This document shows, one piece after another, positions 24,201 to 33,756 of a DNA stretch of 48,104 nt (positions are counted from its first letter, which is position 1; the number at the start of each line of letters is the position of its first letter). The notes beneath the pieces are model-generated. The model made no database searches. It was not told the DNA's origin and saw only the letters and a program-made list of their open reading frames with translations. The position numbers and the translations under genes were made by a program. This DNA is from Rhizophagus sp. LPA8_4_AMF. Taxonomy: Eukaryota; Glomeromycota; Glomeromycetes; Glomerales; Glomeraceae. The stretch spans positions 1-48,104 of the forward strand of contig JADRCO010000147.1 of NCBI GenBank assembly GCA_021464525.1, read 5' to 3'.

Positions 24201-25696
24201 TCTAAGACGAATCCAAGTTCATCAAATAATAACGTCACGATAGTTTTTGGTTTATTTATATCAAAATTTTTATTTAATATGATCTATAAAATGCGAAATA
24301 AAAGAACAATTGCGAACCATGAGAATGAATAACCATTATTACTATGGAAACCCGAATTATTAAAGTACTTACACGTCCGGTACCAGAGACGGGTTTAAGT
24401 ATATATTGATGTTCTGATGGTATATTTTTTTCGGACGCGATCTATTATTTATAATAAAGTTAAACATTATTTAATAAGGACAATTCAGAAAAAACATTAC
24501 TGCAATCATTAATAAACATTACCAGGCTGTTAAATATTTTGACAGCTTCATTGGTGTGACCGGCCAAAGATCTCGAATCCGTGTTCCAATACATGGATAG
24601 AGACCCTAATGTTATTAACTTATGAAAACACGAAGAAATTTAAGTAATCATAAAACAAATTTAATCTTCAGTTGTTCATATTTTTTTACCTTATGAATAG
24701 TACTAGTCTCTCCCTCAATAAATGTAGGTTTCCAATTACCGTCAGTGGATACTGCCGAAAATTCAGATAGAGTCAATCCCAAAGAAAATGGATGCTAAAA
24801 AGAGAGAAATAATATAGCAAATCTAAAGTTTAATCAAAAATAAAAAATCCAAGTAAATATAATATTAAACGTACACCAGGATCACTCAGTTTATCTTCAT
24901 AACGAATGTGAATATTGTGAATTGAAATCTGAAGGTTATCTACAACTTTTGTAACGAGCTGATTTATAAAAGATTGATTCTTTTGATCATCCTCTTTTGT
25001 ATATAAAAAAAAGAGTTATATCAATTATAAGATCTTTAAATAAAATTTTAATTATATATGTTAATTTAATCACCTGTCGAATCAGTTATTTGAGTATTTA
25101 GCAATTCAGCATTTGCTAACTTTTCTTGTTTAAGTTGCTGAGCCCGGTTCTCGTCTTCTTCAGGATCATACTATTAACGACAATAATTTATCAATAACAT
25201 ATTTTAAATTATTTTAAATCAAAAATTTTGATCTTAACCTCTGATTCGGCCTTTGGAACCGCTAAGAGATAAACATTATTTATGAAAACTTTAACAGGTT
25301 TATTCTTTAAATTCGACCAAGGGATATTAAGTGTTAGTTCCCCAAGGTATCCTAAAATATTTTACATTGAAAAATTTTATGATAAATTCTTAAATTTATT
25401 TAAATTTTATTAATTTATTCAAAAAAATCACACCTTCTAAGACATCAATAGGTAAATTAAACTTGTCAAGAGCTTCTTTCTTTAGTTGTAAATTTCTTAA
25501 TACGACGTCACCTTTTTTAAAGGAAGACGTTTAAAAAAATTAATATAAATACAATGTAAATTAACAACCTTCAATGCAAGACCACATTTGTAGACATGCC
25601 TGTCCATATTGCAATATTAAGTTGGTTAACTTCAAGATTAGAGACATAAGCTCCAAGAAAACGGTTCAACACGTTAGCAACGAGAGACTCGAGCAT
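12291..25696 (-). CDS. VPS13: VPS13, bridge-like lipid transfer protein
   Basis: VPS13 forms a long hydrophobic groove that moves bulk phospholipids between organelles at contact sites. About fifty exons over 13.4 kb imply roughly 3,200 aa, like yeast Vps13. The start is at 25696: [18 protein letters not shown] opens the chorein domain, continued in exon 2 by [14 protein letters not shown]. The middle (about 18.9-24 kb) is the repeated lipid-groove region. Exons at about 15.4-18.4 kb hold the VAB/SHR-binding region ([16 protein letters not shown]). Near the C-terminus come [12 protein letters not shown] and G-L-A-R-G-A-T-S-F-F (ATG2-C-like) and a PH-like end, finishing [10 protein letters not shown]. 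Intron 1 (25512-25599) is GC-AG. I spot-checked the ends and several middle exons, not every junction. Confidence 0.95.
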
Positions 25697-26249
25697 TGTG
25701 TTGTTGAAAATGCAATATGAATGCAAATATTTTTTTATAACCGAATTTTTATATATCACTTAATGAAATCAAAATGACATCATTAAAGGCAAGTATTGGA
25801 GATTTTACAATAAGATAATCTGGTTTTTGGCGTACTTTCATCACAAATTTTGGTGATAAAATAGAATTGCTTTTTTAATTTATGCATTTTTATGCATTGT
25901 TACGATCAATACGATCTAATTTTCATGGCTAACTCAAAAAGTTATTGACGCTATATAAATTCACGTCAATATGAATCATAATAATCATAATCGAATTTCT
26001 TCAAATATAATAAATATATAATAAATAATAATAAATAAATTTATATTATAAATGGTGAAAATAAATAACGAGAATTCTACTACAGAATAGACGGATACCG
26101 ATCATTTGCATATTATATTTGAAGTCCTTGGTTGGTTAAAGAGTGTTAAAAGTTACTACTAAGAGAATCTACTTAAAATTCTTAACAACTTTGACTCTTT
26201 GAGATAAAATTATTCTTTATTAATATATATAATATAACGATATTCAAAA
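25697..26249. other. VPS13 upstream region
   Basis: About 550 bp between the VPS13 start and the end of the decayed protease. It is AT-rich, with repeated ataataaat stretches at 26005-26045. It should contain the VPS13 promoter; no specific site can be assigned. Confidence 0.4.
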
Positions 26250-28032
26250 CTAGATCGATTTGTTTACATATAGAATTATATTAGAAGCTGATAGTAGTTC
26301 GGCATTTTTTAATGCACCATAAGTTGCCATTGATTTAAGTAATTCCTTCATTTTAACGGCTGCCATATTACCTCGTTGACTGTTAATTAAAGCTATAACA
26401 CCAGCTACATGTGGCGAAGCCATACTTGTACCTGACATTGTCTTAGTTCCATTAATACCAAACCAAGTTGAAGTAATATTACAATATAACAAGTTTGCAA
26501 TTTAAAAATATAGAATTATTTATATATTACCTGGGGCAAATAAGTCTACGCACGGACCATTATTACTAAAAATTGAAATTAAATCGTCAATGCTAGTAGC
26601 ACCAGTAGTAATAACTTCAGGTGTTGAAGCTGGTGAAGAATAACATGATATAATTTCCTGCCGCTCTGTCACATGAATTCCAAGGTCAATAAGGGCCCTT
26701 ATAGCTGCATTTGCTAGTGGAAAATATTTTCCCGTTAACGAGAGACTACAATAATAAAATTTGATAATAAAGTTAGATACTAATAATTAAAAGAAATATT
26801 AAAATTAAAGTATTTTACTTGACAATTGTTCGTTTTCTTGAATCGGCTTTATGTTGTTGAGCTACCCAATTCAACCCTAATATAACATCGCTCCAAGCCC
26901 CTCTTCCTTCCTTGCCAAGTACTTTAACAGCAATAACTCTAGCAAGCTTGGCAACTCCATGAACGCCTCCTAATTAATAATTTAAATCACACCTAACAAA
27001 TAAGATTATTGATTTTTTTTTTGTTAAATTATAATAGTGCGTTACCGGCAATCTTTAAATGTAGAAAAAATAAAATTTATGAGAACAAGATTAATCAATA
27101 GAAGAAAAAATTTTTTTTTAACATACAATTCCAGCAACATGAGTTCCATGTCTGCGTACGCGTAAGTTGTAGCATAAAAAAAAAAGAAAAACCAAATTGT
27201 TTAGGTTATTAAAAGAATACATTCACTATATTCAAATATTCAAATATACCCGTATTCATCGACATCTGAAGCATTTTTTCGAATGGTTATACCCCACGAA
27301 GCTCTTCCTTCAAAATCTGTATGATTAATATTTATTCCACTACAAAAAAAAAAAAAAATTTATATGAAAACATCATTGTAATTATATCAAAAGATAAACG
27401 GAATTAAAAGTACTCACGTATCGATTACATAAATGTTCAACTCCACTGCCTCCTGTAGCTGGAAACATGTATTTATTATCTAGAGGCAGTCTACGCTGGT
27501 CAATTCTATCCAAATTCTAAAAATATATTTGAATTATACAAATCATGTAATTACGAAAAAAAATAAATGGAACTCACCCATGTTGGATTTTCTTGCTTCT
27601 TTATACCAATTTTTTTCTTTAAACTATAGCTAAAATCATCATCACCACCACATAAATCATAAGTAACTTGTACTTCACTATCCGGAGCAATTAGTTAACA
27701 TCGTTTCTTTTACTCAGAATCTCATCGACAAATTTGGTTCAAACCAACCAACATAACCGTCACCGATGACAAATTCATGAATGATTTCATTATCGGCAGT
27801 TTGTTGAGATGACGTTATCCAGGATAAATGACTTTGATATAAATCATCATCTTGAATATTTGAAGAAATAGTTTGGGAATTCGCGATTCAATGTTAGTAG
27901 AAATGGCATTATTTTTAGATTTATAATTACAATGTATGATCGGTTTTCTTCATTAATTTCGTTTATAGTAGTTGAACTAATGATAAATACCAAATAGATT
28001 GTTAATAAAAAGAAATTTCGATAAACATTCAT
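26250..28032 (-). pseudogene. Decayed subtilisin-like serine protease (S8, proteinase K type)
   Basis: Intact members are secreted or vacuolar endoproteases with a Ser-His-Asp triad. Visible in order: a signal peptide (M-N-V-Y-R-N-F-F-L-L-T-I-Y), an I9 inhibitor propeptide broken by several frame changes (about 27690-27940), L-D-R-I-D-Q-R-R-L-P-L, the Asp motif N-I-Y-V-I-D-T readable only one frame off near 27421-27445, H-G-T-H-V-A-G near 27126-27150, and G-T-S-M-A-S-P-H-V-A-G (Ser codon about 26424-26426). The oxyanion-hole A-A-G-N near 26665 is also out of frame. The last intron has no AG before the final exon, and the exon ends in TAG at 26250. Conserved exons but broken frames indicate a recent pseudogene, or, less likely, clustered sequencing errors. 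Confidence 0.82.
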
Positions 28033-28376
28033 TTTTCACGTCGTTTTTTCAAAATTCAAAATTCAAAAGAAAAAAAAATTAATTAAATTTCACAGGAGTT
28101 TATAAATTAACTAATTTCAAATAAACTTTTGTCTTTCACATTATTAATTAACCCATTTTTTAATTTATCTTTGATCAAAATTTATCAAAAAAAAAAATCA
28201 TTCATTTAATTTACATATTTATTTGCTTATTTATAATATTAAAAACTCAAATAAAAAATAAAGAAAAATAAAAAAAAAATAAAAAGAATATATACAAATA
28301 ATATATAAAATATAATATAAAAATGATGTATTACATTAATAAAATAGTATTTAGAGTAATGGTTGATTCCGGTATT
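28033..28376. other. AT-rich spacer
   Basis: Upstream of the decayed protease and downstream of the small spliced frame. It consists of A-runs and repeated aataaaaaataaa-like sequence at 28240-28330. Nothing recognisable. Confidence 0.5.
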
Positions 28377-28826
28377 TTATATTACTAACGAAATCGGCCA
28401 TAAATTTCTGATAATATTATCAAATCGAATTACATTTTCATCTGGGTGATTATTTGTAAAATCGATTTGTCTTTGAGGTATTGTTTGTGCTTTTAGTTTA
28501 ATCATGATATGTTTTGACGAAGAAATTATCGGCAAAACTTCCATTATTGTCAATTCTAAGAAAGAAAGAGAAAACTCAAATAAATTCACTGTGGCGTAGA
28601 AACGAAACTCATTTTTAGAAAAGATTGATACTTACGAAAATACCATGAGAAGAATGTTATGAGAATAAAAAATAATGATAATTGTATGAGTGGACGGAAA
28701 TGATATACGATATATAAAAGATCGTAATCTAATACAAAGTTAAAGAATTAGATTTTTTTCTCGTTCAATTTGATCAAATAATACAAATATTTTTAAATAT
28801 TTACCTGCTGAGATTGAAACAATCAT
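28377..28826 (-). CDS. Small predicted single-pass membrane protein, unrecognised
   Basis: Three exons (28805-28826, 28636-28728, 28377-28555) join through two GT-AG introns into a 97-aa frame. It reads M-I-V-S-I-S-A-D-Y-D-L-L-Y-I-V-Y, then a hydrophobic segment at about residues 24-40 (L-S-L-F-F-I-L-I-T-F-F-S-W-Y-F), then a soluble tail with T-I-P-Q-R-Q-I-D-F-T-N-N-H-P-D-E-N. The frame is open some 100 nt further upstream of this ATG (I-T-S-F-K-E-I-A precedes it), so an earlier start or exon is possible. I recognise no family. The plus strand across exon 1 also offers a short spliced start, so the assignment is uncertain. Confidence 0.4.
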
Positions 28827-30035
28827 GGCTATTTCTTTAAAAGAGGTAATGTTTAATTTCTTTATTTCTTTTAATTGAAATCGAAAAATTAAATGCACAA
28901 AGATTATAAGATAATAAGGTCAACACAGTTTGTGTTACGAATAATTAAGAAAATTGAAAATATAAAAAAAAAGAGTTTGGAGAGAACTCTTTATATAAAT
29001 CATAAAATTATAGTTATATGCGGGTATTATTTATTCATTATATATATTTTTTAAACATTTTGTATTCTTTATAGGGTTACATTAAGGTCAGTATTATATT
29101 CTTAGCTGATATTCTATAATGAGACAATTAGATTTATATATGAACATTGAACAATATATATTATAATATTGTAATTAAGTTACTTTTGAACTAAGTTAGC
29201 GCCCCTATTTACTTTTTTCTTAAAGTAGCTTGTTCACCATAATGATTTACGTAACGCCAGAAATTTTAGTGATTCATTGTATGCACGAACAATAATATTA
29301 TAACATTTTATAATTTACATTGTTCTATTTATTAATTTTCGCTTTTTTCGCTTTTCTCGCTTTTTATTGGTTTCATGTTGTCACGATGTGTAATTATTAT
29401 TGGTTTTTACGAGATAATCTTAAAAAAGTGTCAATTCTTTTAAATATTGTCTTAACAATATATAACAATATAATTTTTATCTTTGAAAATATGTATTGGT
29501 GTTACAGCTGGATTTGTTGAATTTGTACGGAAAAAACCTTATTAATTTTACTTCCATAAAAATCGATGTATTAATAAAAATATATATATATAATTTTCAG
29601 AATAATAGGAAATTAAATTTAAAGACAATGCAATATACGATTTACGAATAAAGAAATAATACAATTGTTTGTTATAATATTACATAACTTGTGCTCCCCG
29701 AAATGTAGATCCGCATAATTCTGTCTTTAGAATAAACAATCTTTGATCAGAATAAATCCCGCCAGAATTAGTAAAATTCGGGCTAACTTTACAAAACGTC
29801 ACGAAACGGCCAGCATTAAATGTAATCGACCGGCATTGAGTGTGGGCTTATCGATGTGACAAAATATCAATCAGTGTTATATCATATGTATTGGTATATC
29901 ACATGATTATCATGATTATGTAAGTATATTTTACTAAAACGCGGAAGTTTGAATAATCTCTTGATTCGATATCGATAACTTGTACCGTTTTTGGATACCC
30001 TAGTACATAACTATAACTTTCTACGCGTTTCAAAT
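28827..30035. other. Long spacer and RAD9-like promoter
   Basis: No confident gene. A plus-strand open stretch at 29320-29520 is hydrophobic then reads V-T-M-C-N-Y-Y-W-F-L-R-D-N-L-K-K; it could be an exon but I cannot link it to a start. From about 29690 the sequence is less AT-rich (acgtcacgaaacggcc near 29797), suggesting the promoter of the gene starting at 30036. Confidence 0.4.
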
Positions 30036-31457
30036 ATGCCCATTCGAACTTTTTCTGCAAAAGTTGCAGAATCTAAGCTGCCTATCTTCTATAAGCTGAT
30101 GCAAGAACTGTCTAAAAGCAATGACGAGTTAACTTTTGTTGTGCACCAGGATAGACTTGTTATTAAAACAAAAACTACCCCTACTTTAAGTATTTTGGTT
30201 ACTTTATATCGCAAATTATTTGACAGCTTTCAAATGAACAGTCCAAAAATGTATACTATATTTTCGACAAGCATTCGAGATATTTTTTCTAGGACAACAG
30301 TGGATGTGAGTTCATTACGGATCATAATTGAAGAATCAGAAAATCTTTCTGAAGAAGACCTGGTGATATTTGAAGTTTGTAGGAGAATGCGTTCAATTCA
30401 ATCAAAAAATAATATCTTTTGTAATAACATATCTCATAAAATATCTGAAATTAACGAAGTATTGAAACCTCTTAATGAAGATCCTTTATCAGAGGAAAAT
30501 CACTGGTCAATTAATTCGGAAGATTTGAAAGAATGTTGGCCTCGAAATTGCAAGAATGATACTATTAGATTCTTGTTTGCACCAGATAATTTAAAAGTCA
30601 TTAATTTAATAACATCAGATGATGAATTTGTATCTGAATCAAGGTTCACTATACCAAGGTTTAAAAATGATAATTATGAAATCAATAATCCAATAGATAT
30701 CAGAATTAATCGAAAGTCTTTTGAGAGAGTGATGTGTCTCATTTGTTCATTAAAATGTAAATTAAATGCCCATTTTAGTGATTTAGATTCAGAAGATGTA
30801 TACCAACCTCAACCGTTTTATATATGTGGAGGAATTGAGAGATATATCAAAATTGAAGGAAGAATTTCTGGGTCTCATATGGAATATGGGAATCAACCAC
30901 ATAGGGAAATTGAGGCTGCGTTAAATGCATCAAATCAAATAGATCAAAGTACGGACAGTAGTGATGAAATAGAATATCAAATTGCAGAAATATTTCGTCA
31001 AGCAGCAGACACAAGTTCATACTCAACTGTTGATGAAAATTACATGCCAGTTTCATGTTCTAGAGTATCTACACATGATAATGGTAACGCCAACACAAGA
31101 AATCCTATGATTTATACATATGATGATAATGTTTATCATCCTTATAATGTTGATGGGATAAATATCAATAATGTAGACAACAGAGAAATTTCTAGTATGT
31201 CTAATTCTCAAGTTGATAATACAAATAATATTAGTAACATAGGAGTTCATGTATCTTCATCTTTTGTATCTGTATCTGCATCGGGTTTATCTCTTATACC
31301 CGATGAAGATATATCGAGAAGGCTAGAAGCGGTTAGATTTGGAGACAATCGAGTTAACGGTATGAAGAGAAGTTTTAGCGAGACCGATTTAGGTGATGAT
31401 ATGGACAATGATAATTCTAGGTCAAATAGGTCTTTGAGGATATTTAGTCAAGAATAA
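30036..31457 (+). CDS. RAD9: RAD9-like checkpoint clamp subunit (9-1-1 complex)
   Basis: Rad9 pairs with Hus1 and Rad1 in the PCNA-like clamp loaded at DNA damage. The gene is intronless, 473 aa, unlike its intron-rich neighbours. The ATG at 30036 (M-P-I-R-T-F-S-A) is the first in frame. The N-terminus reads F-Y-K-L-M-Q-E-L-S-K-S-N-D-E-L-T-F, then D-R-L-V-I-K-T and a phenylalanine-rich strand, as in the first PCNA-like lobe. A second lobe follows around residues 165-285, with Q-P-F-Y-I-C-G-G and I-K-I-E-G near its end. From about residue 300 the protein is Ser/Asn/Asp-rich and probably disordered, ending M-K-R-S-F-S-E-T-D-L-G, similar to the phospho-regulated Rad9 tail. Similarity is low, so the call rests on layout as well as motifs. 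Confidence 0.62.
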   Translation: MPIRTFSAKVAESKLPIFYKLMQELSKSNDELTFVVHQDRLVIKTKTTPTLSILVTLYRKLFDSFQMNSPKMYTIFSTSIRDIFSRTTVDVSSLRIIIEESENLSEEDLVIFEVCRRMRSIQSKNNIFCNNISHKISEINEVLKPLNEDPLSEENHWSINSEDLKECWPRNCKNDTIRFLFAPDNLKVINLITSDDEFVSESRFTIPRFKNDNYEINNPIDIRINRKSFERVMCLICSLKCKLNAHFSDLDSEDVYQPQPFYICGGIERYIKIEGRISGSHMEYGNQPHREIEAALNASNQIDQSTDSSDEIEYQIAEIFRQAADTSSYSTVDENYMPVSCSRVSTHDNGNANTRNPMIYTYDDNVYHPYNVDGININNVDNREISSMSNSQVDNTNNISNIGVHVSSSFVSVSASGLSLIPDEDISRRLEAVRFGDNRVNGMKRSFSETDLGDDMDNDNSRSNRSLRIFSQE

Positions 31458-31660
31458 TGATATTAAAATGATGGATGTATATATACGTTTTTTCTTAAAG
31501 ATATAAAATTATTAAGGACGCTATTTTTTAAGTGAATCACGTGAAGATTAACTATAAAAAAATGAACGGATTAGTTTGGCACGTGAATGAATGTACTTGT
31601 ACAACATCAAATTAATTTATATAAAGGCCCAAATTCTTTCCTTCAATCTTTCGAGTCAAT
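31458..31660 (+). promoter_or_regulatory. Promoter of the dolichyl-diphosphatase gene with two CACGTG boxes
   Basis: CACGTG occurs at 31538-31543 and 31580-31585, 42 bp apart, and TATATAAAG at about 31618-31626, 35 bp before the ATG. CACGTG is the core of bHLH (E-box) sites. Tandem spacing and the TATA position suggest a real promoter; the factor is unknown. Confidence 0.5.
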
Positions 31661-32571
31661 ATGTCGCATCATAATCATTTAGAAGAACCTTTGTCAGAAC
31701 AATCACTATCATCACTTTCATTAACACATGTAGAATTTAATCCAAAAGACCCACTTTCATATACTTATGCGTATATAACTTTATCACCTTTAATTATTTT
31801 AATAAGTTATGTTAGTATTATTGTTGCTAGAAGAGAATTGATGATGATTAATATGTTTTTTGGTCAATTATTTTGTGAAATGTTAAATTTTGGATTGAAA
31901 AAATGGATAAAGGAAAAAAGACCTAATGGCATGTATAATTAAGGACAAATGATGGATTATTAAAGAAATACTTTATTAATATATGTATATATAGATAAAC
32001 TTGGCTCAGGATATGGAATGCCATCTTCTCATGCTCAATTTATTTCTTATTTTACTATTTTTGCTAGTATTTATTTGTATTACAAGTAAGTGATTTTAAA
32101 TAAAAAAATTTGATAATTATTCATTCATTTAATTTTATTTTTACCAATATGATAGAATCACTTTCCATAATAATTCTTGGAAATTTCCAATAATTCTTGG
32201 ACTAATAGTATTTTCATGTTTAGTTTCATATTCAAGGTAATTTATTTATTTAATTTTTTTGTTTTGAATTTTTTACAAACAAGAAACTTTAAAAATCATC
32301 AATTATCATCAATTTTAGGATATATTTAAATTATCATACAACAAAACAAGTAATAGTTGGTAATATATTTGGTTTAACTTTTGCAATATTTTGGTATAAT
32401 TTATTAGAAAAAATTATTCGACCTTTAGGCATATTTAAAATAATTATTGAATCTCGTTTAGCTAGATATTTTTATATAAGGGATAATTCATTCGTTAAAG
32501 ATATTGTTAAAATTGAATACATGAATTGGTTAACTTTAATCGGAGAAAAAGAGGAACAAAAAATAGATTAA
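31661..32571 (+). CDS. CAX4: Dolichyl-diphosphatase (CAX4/DOLPP1)
   Basis: Removes phosphate from dolichyl diphosphate on the ER lumenal side, recycling the carrier for N-glycosylation. Exons 31661-31928, 31995-32085, 32156-32236 and 32319-32571 give 230 aa, typical of the family. PAP2-type motifs: K-K-W-I-K-E-K-R-P-N (with K-x6-R-P), then Y-G-M-P-S-S-H-A-Q (P-S-G-H equivalent), and S-R-I-Y-L-N-Y-H-T-T-K-Q-V (S-R-x5-H). Four or five hydrophobic segments surround them. Intron 1 uses a GC donor (GCATGT): reading GT two to five bases later destroys the P-S-S-H frame. The gene converges with the GNAT gene 56 bp downstream. Confidence 0.92.
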
Positions 32572-32627
32572 AAAAAAAGAGAGATGTTAACAAAAAATAT
32601 TTAATACTTAGAAATAATTATTAATTC

Positions 32628-33435
32628 CTAAAATTCCATAATTAAATCAAACCATTTCTCAGGTCCTAATAAATAATAATAATAAAAAAAAAAATTATTA
32701 TAATTATTTTTTTTAATTTAATAACAAATTTTTTTTCATGAAAAAAAAAAAAAAAAAAAAATATTATAATTTTTTTTTTTAATTTTAAAAAAAATTTTTT
32801 TTCATAAAAAAAAAAAAAAAAAAAAAGATTTATTCTTACCATGAACAATTTCACTTTCTCCAATTAATTTAAATCCAACATTTTGATATAAAGGTATTAA
32901 ATATTCATGAGCTAATAAAGCACATCTTTTATATTTTATTTCGTTATCAGATTTTTTTAATAAACTTATATATTCTTTTAATAATTTAGTGGCAACACCA
33001 TATCTTCTATAACGTTTATCTACACAAACAGAGTGTATACAAACAGTTTTACCTTCATTTTCATGTAAAGTCATTGATTCATGAGTTAATGTTTCAGATA
33101 ATGTCGATGTTGATACAATGAAACCAATTAATTGTGGTGACGGTGATAAAGATGAAGATGAAAGGTATGTGCCTAAAAATAATTTTGGTGCCACTTTTTG
33201 TCGATATTTTAATGTTTCTAAAGTTGCTGCTTCTTCCGGTGGATATCCTATGTTTTAAATATTTAAATTATTGAAAAAAAAAGGTTCTTCTCATTCATTA
33301 TTTTAATAAAAATAATATTTGAATAATGTTAAAACCTTCAGATTCTAATTGAAATGCTCTTTCAATATCTAATGCATCTACATATTTAATAATTAAAGAA
33401 TTAACAAAGTTTTCTTTATCAATTGTGGTTGTCAT
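32628..33435 (-). CDS. GNAT acetyltransferase, AANAT (arylalkylamine N-acetyltransferase)-like
   Basis: Transfers acetyl from acetyl-CoA to an amine; the yeast homologue Paa1 acetylates polyamines and arylalkylamines. Exons 33336-33435, 32840-33247 and 32628-32665 give 181 aa. Visible: E-S-E-G-Y-P-P-E-E-A-A near the start (typical of AANAT), L-I-G-F-I-V, H-S-V-C-V-D-K-R-Y-R-R-Y-G-V-A (the Q/R-x-x-G-x-G/A acetyl-CoA loop), Y-I-P-L-Y-Q-N-V-G-F-like Y-L-I-P-L-Y-Q-N-V-G-F, and the AANAT tail H-G-P-E-K-W-F-D-L. Intron 2 (32666-32839) is largely A/T homopolymers with an internal duplication. The final 38-nt exon is needed to complete the tail. Substrate not determined. Confidence 0.88.
32680..32826. 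repeat. A/T homopolymer tandem duplication inside the GNAT intron
   Basis: The intron holds about two copies of a 70-bp unit made of a run of about twenty A, tattataatt, a T-run, aattt, then an A/T run and ttttttttcat. T-runs and A-runs are complementary, so each unit can also fold. The intron is 174 nt, about twice its neighbours, because of this expansion. Confidence 0.6.
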
Positions 33436-33756
33436 TTTTTATACTTTAAAAAATAATGAAAAAGCTAAAAATGCTTTTTTTTTTATATTGATATATGCTC
33501 GTGATACGGCGATCAAATATCACATGCTCATGATTATCTACTATCCTACTATCCTAATCTCACTATACAAATAAATTTATTCTTTAGATTCTCAAAAAAA
33601 AAGGAAAGTAGTAAATATTTATCAAATTATTAAACAAAAAATTGCAAGAAATTTTCATTGTTTTGAAGTGTAAATAATTTTTTAAAGAAATTTACTTATG
33701 AAAAATAAATAAATAACTTAAGATCAAAATTTAAGCAAAGATAGCTAAAATTGCAA
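33436..33756. other. Spacer between two minus-strand genes
   Basis: Contains the GNAT promoter and the 3' region of the RING-CH gene. AT-rich; no specific element assigned. Confidence 0.4.

Noticed and set aside
28826-29092. Possible plus-strand spliced start M-A-I-S-L-K-E / G-Y-I-K
   Set aside because: The pieces have splice-like ends, but I could not find a convincing continuation, and the minus-strand frame across the same place is longer.
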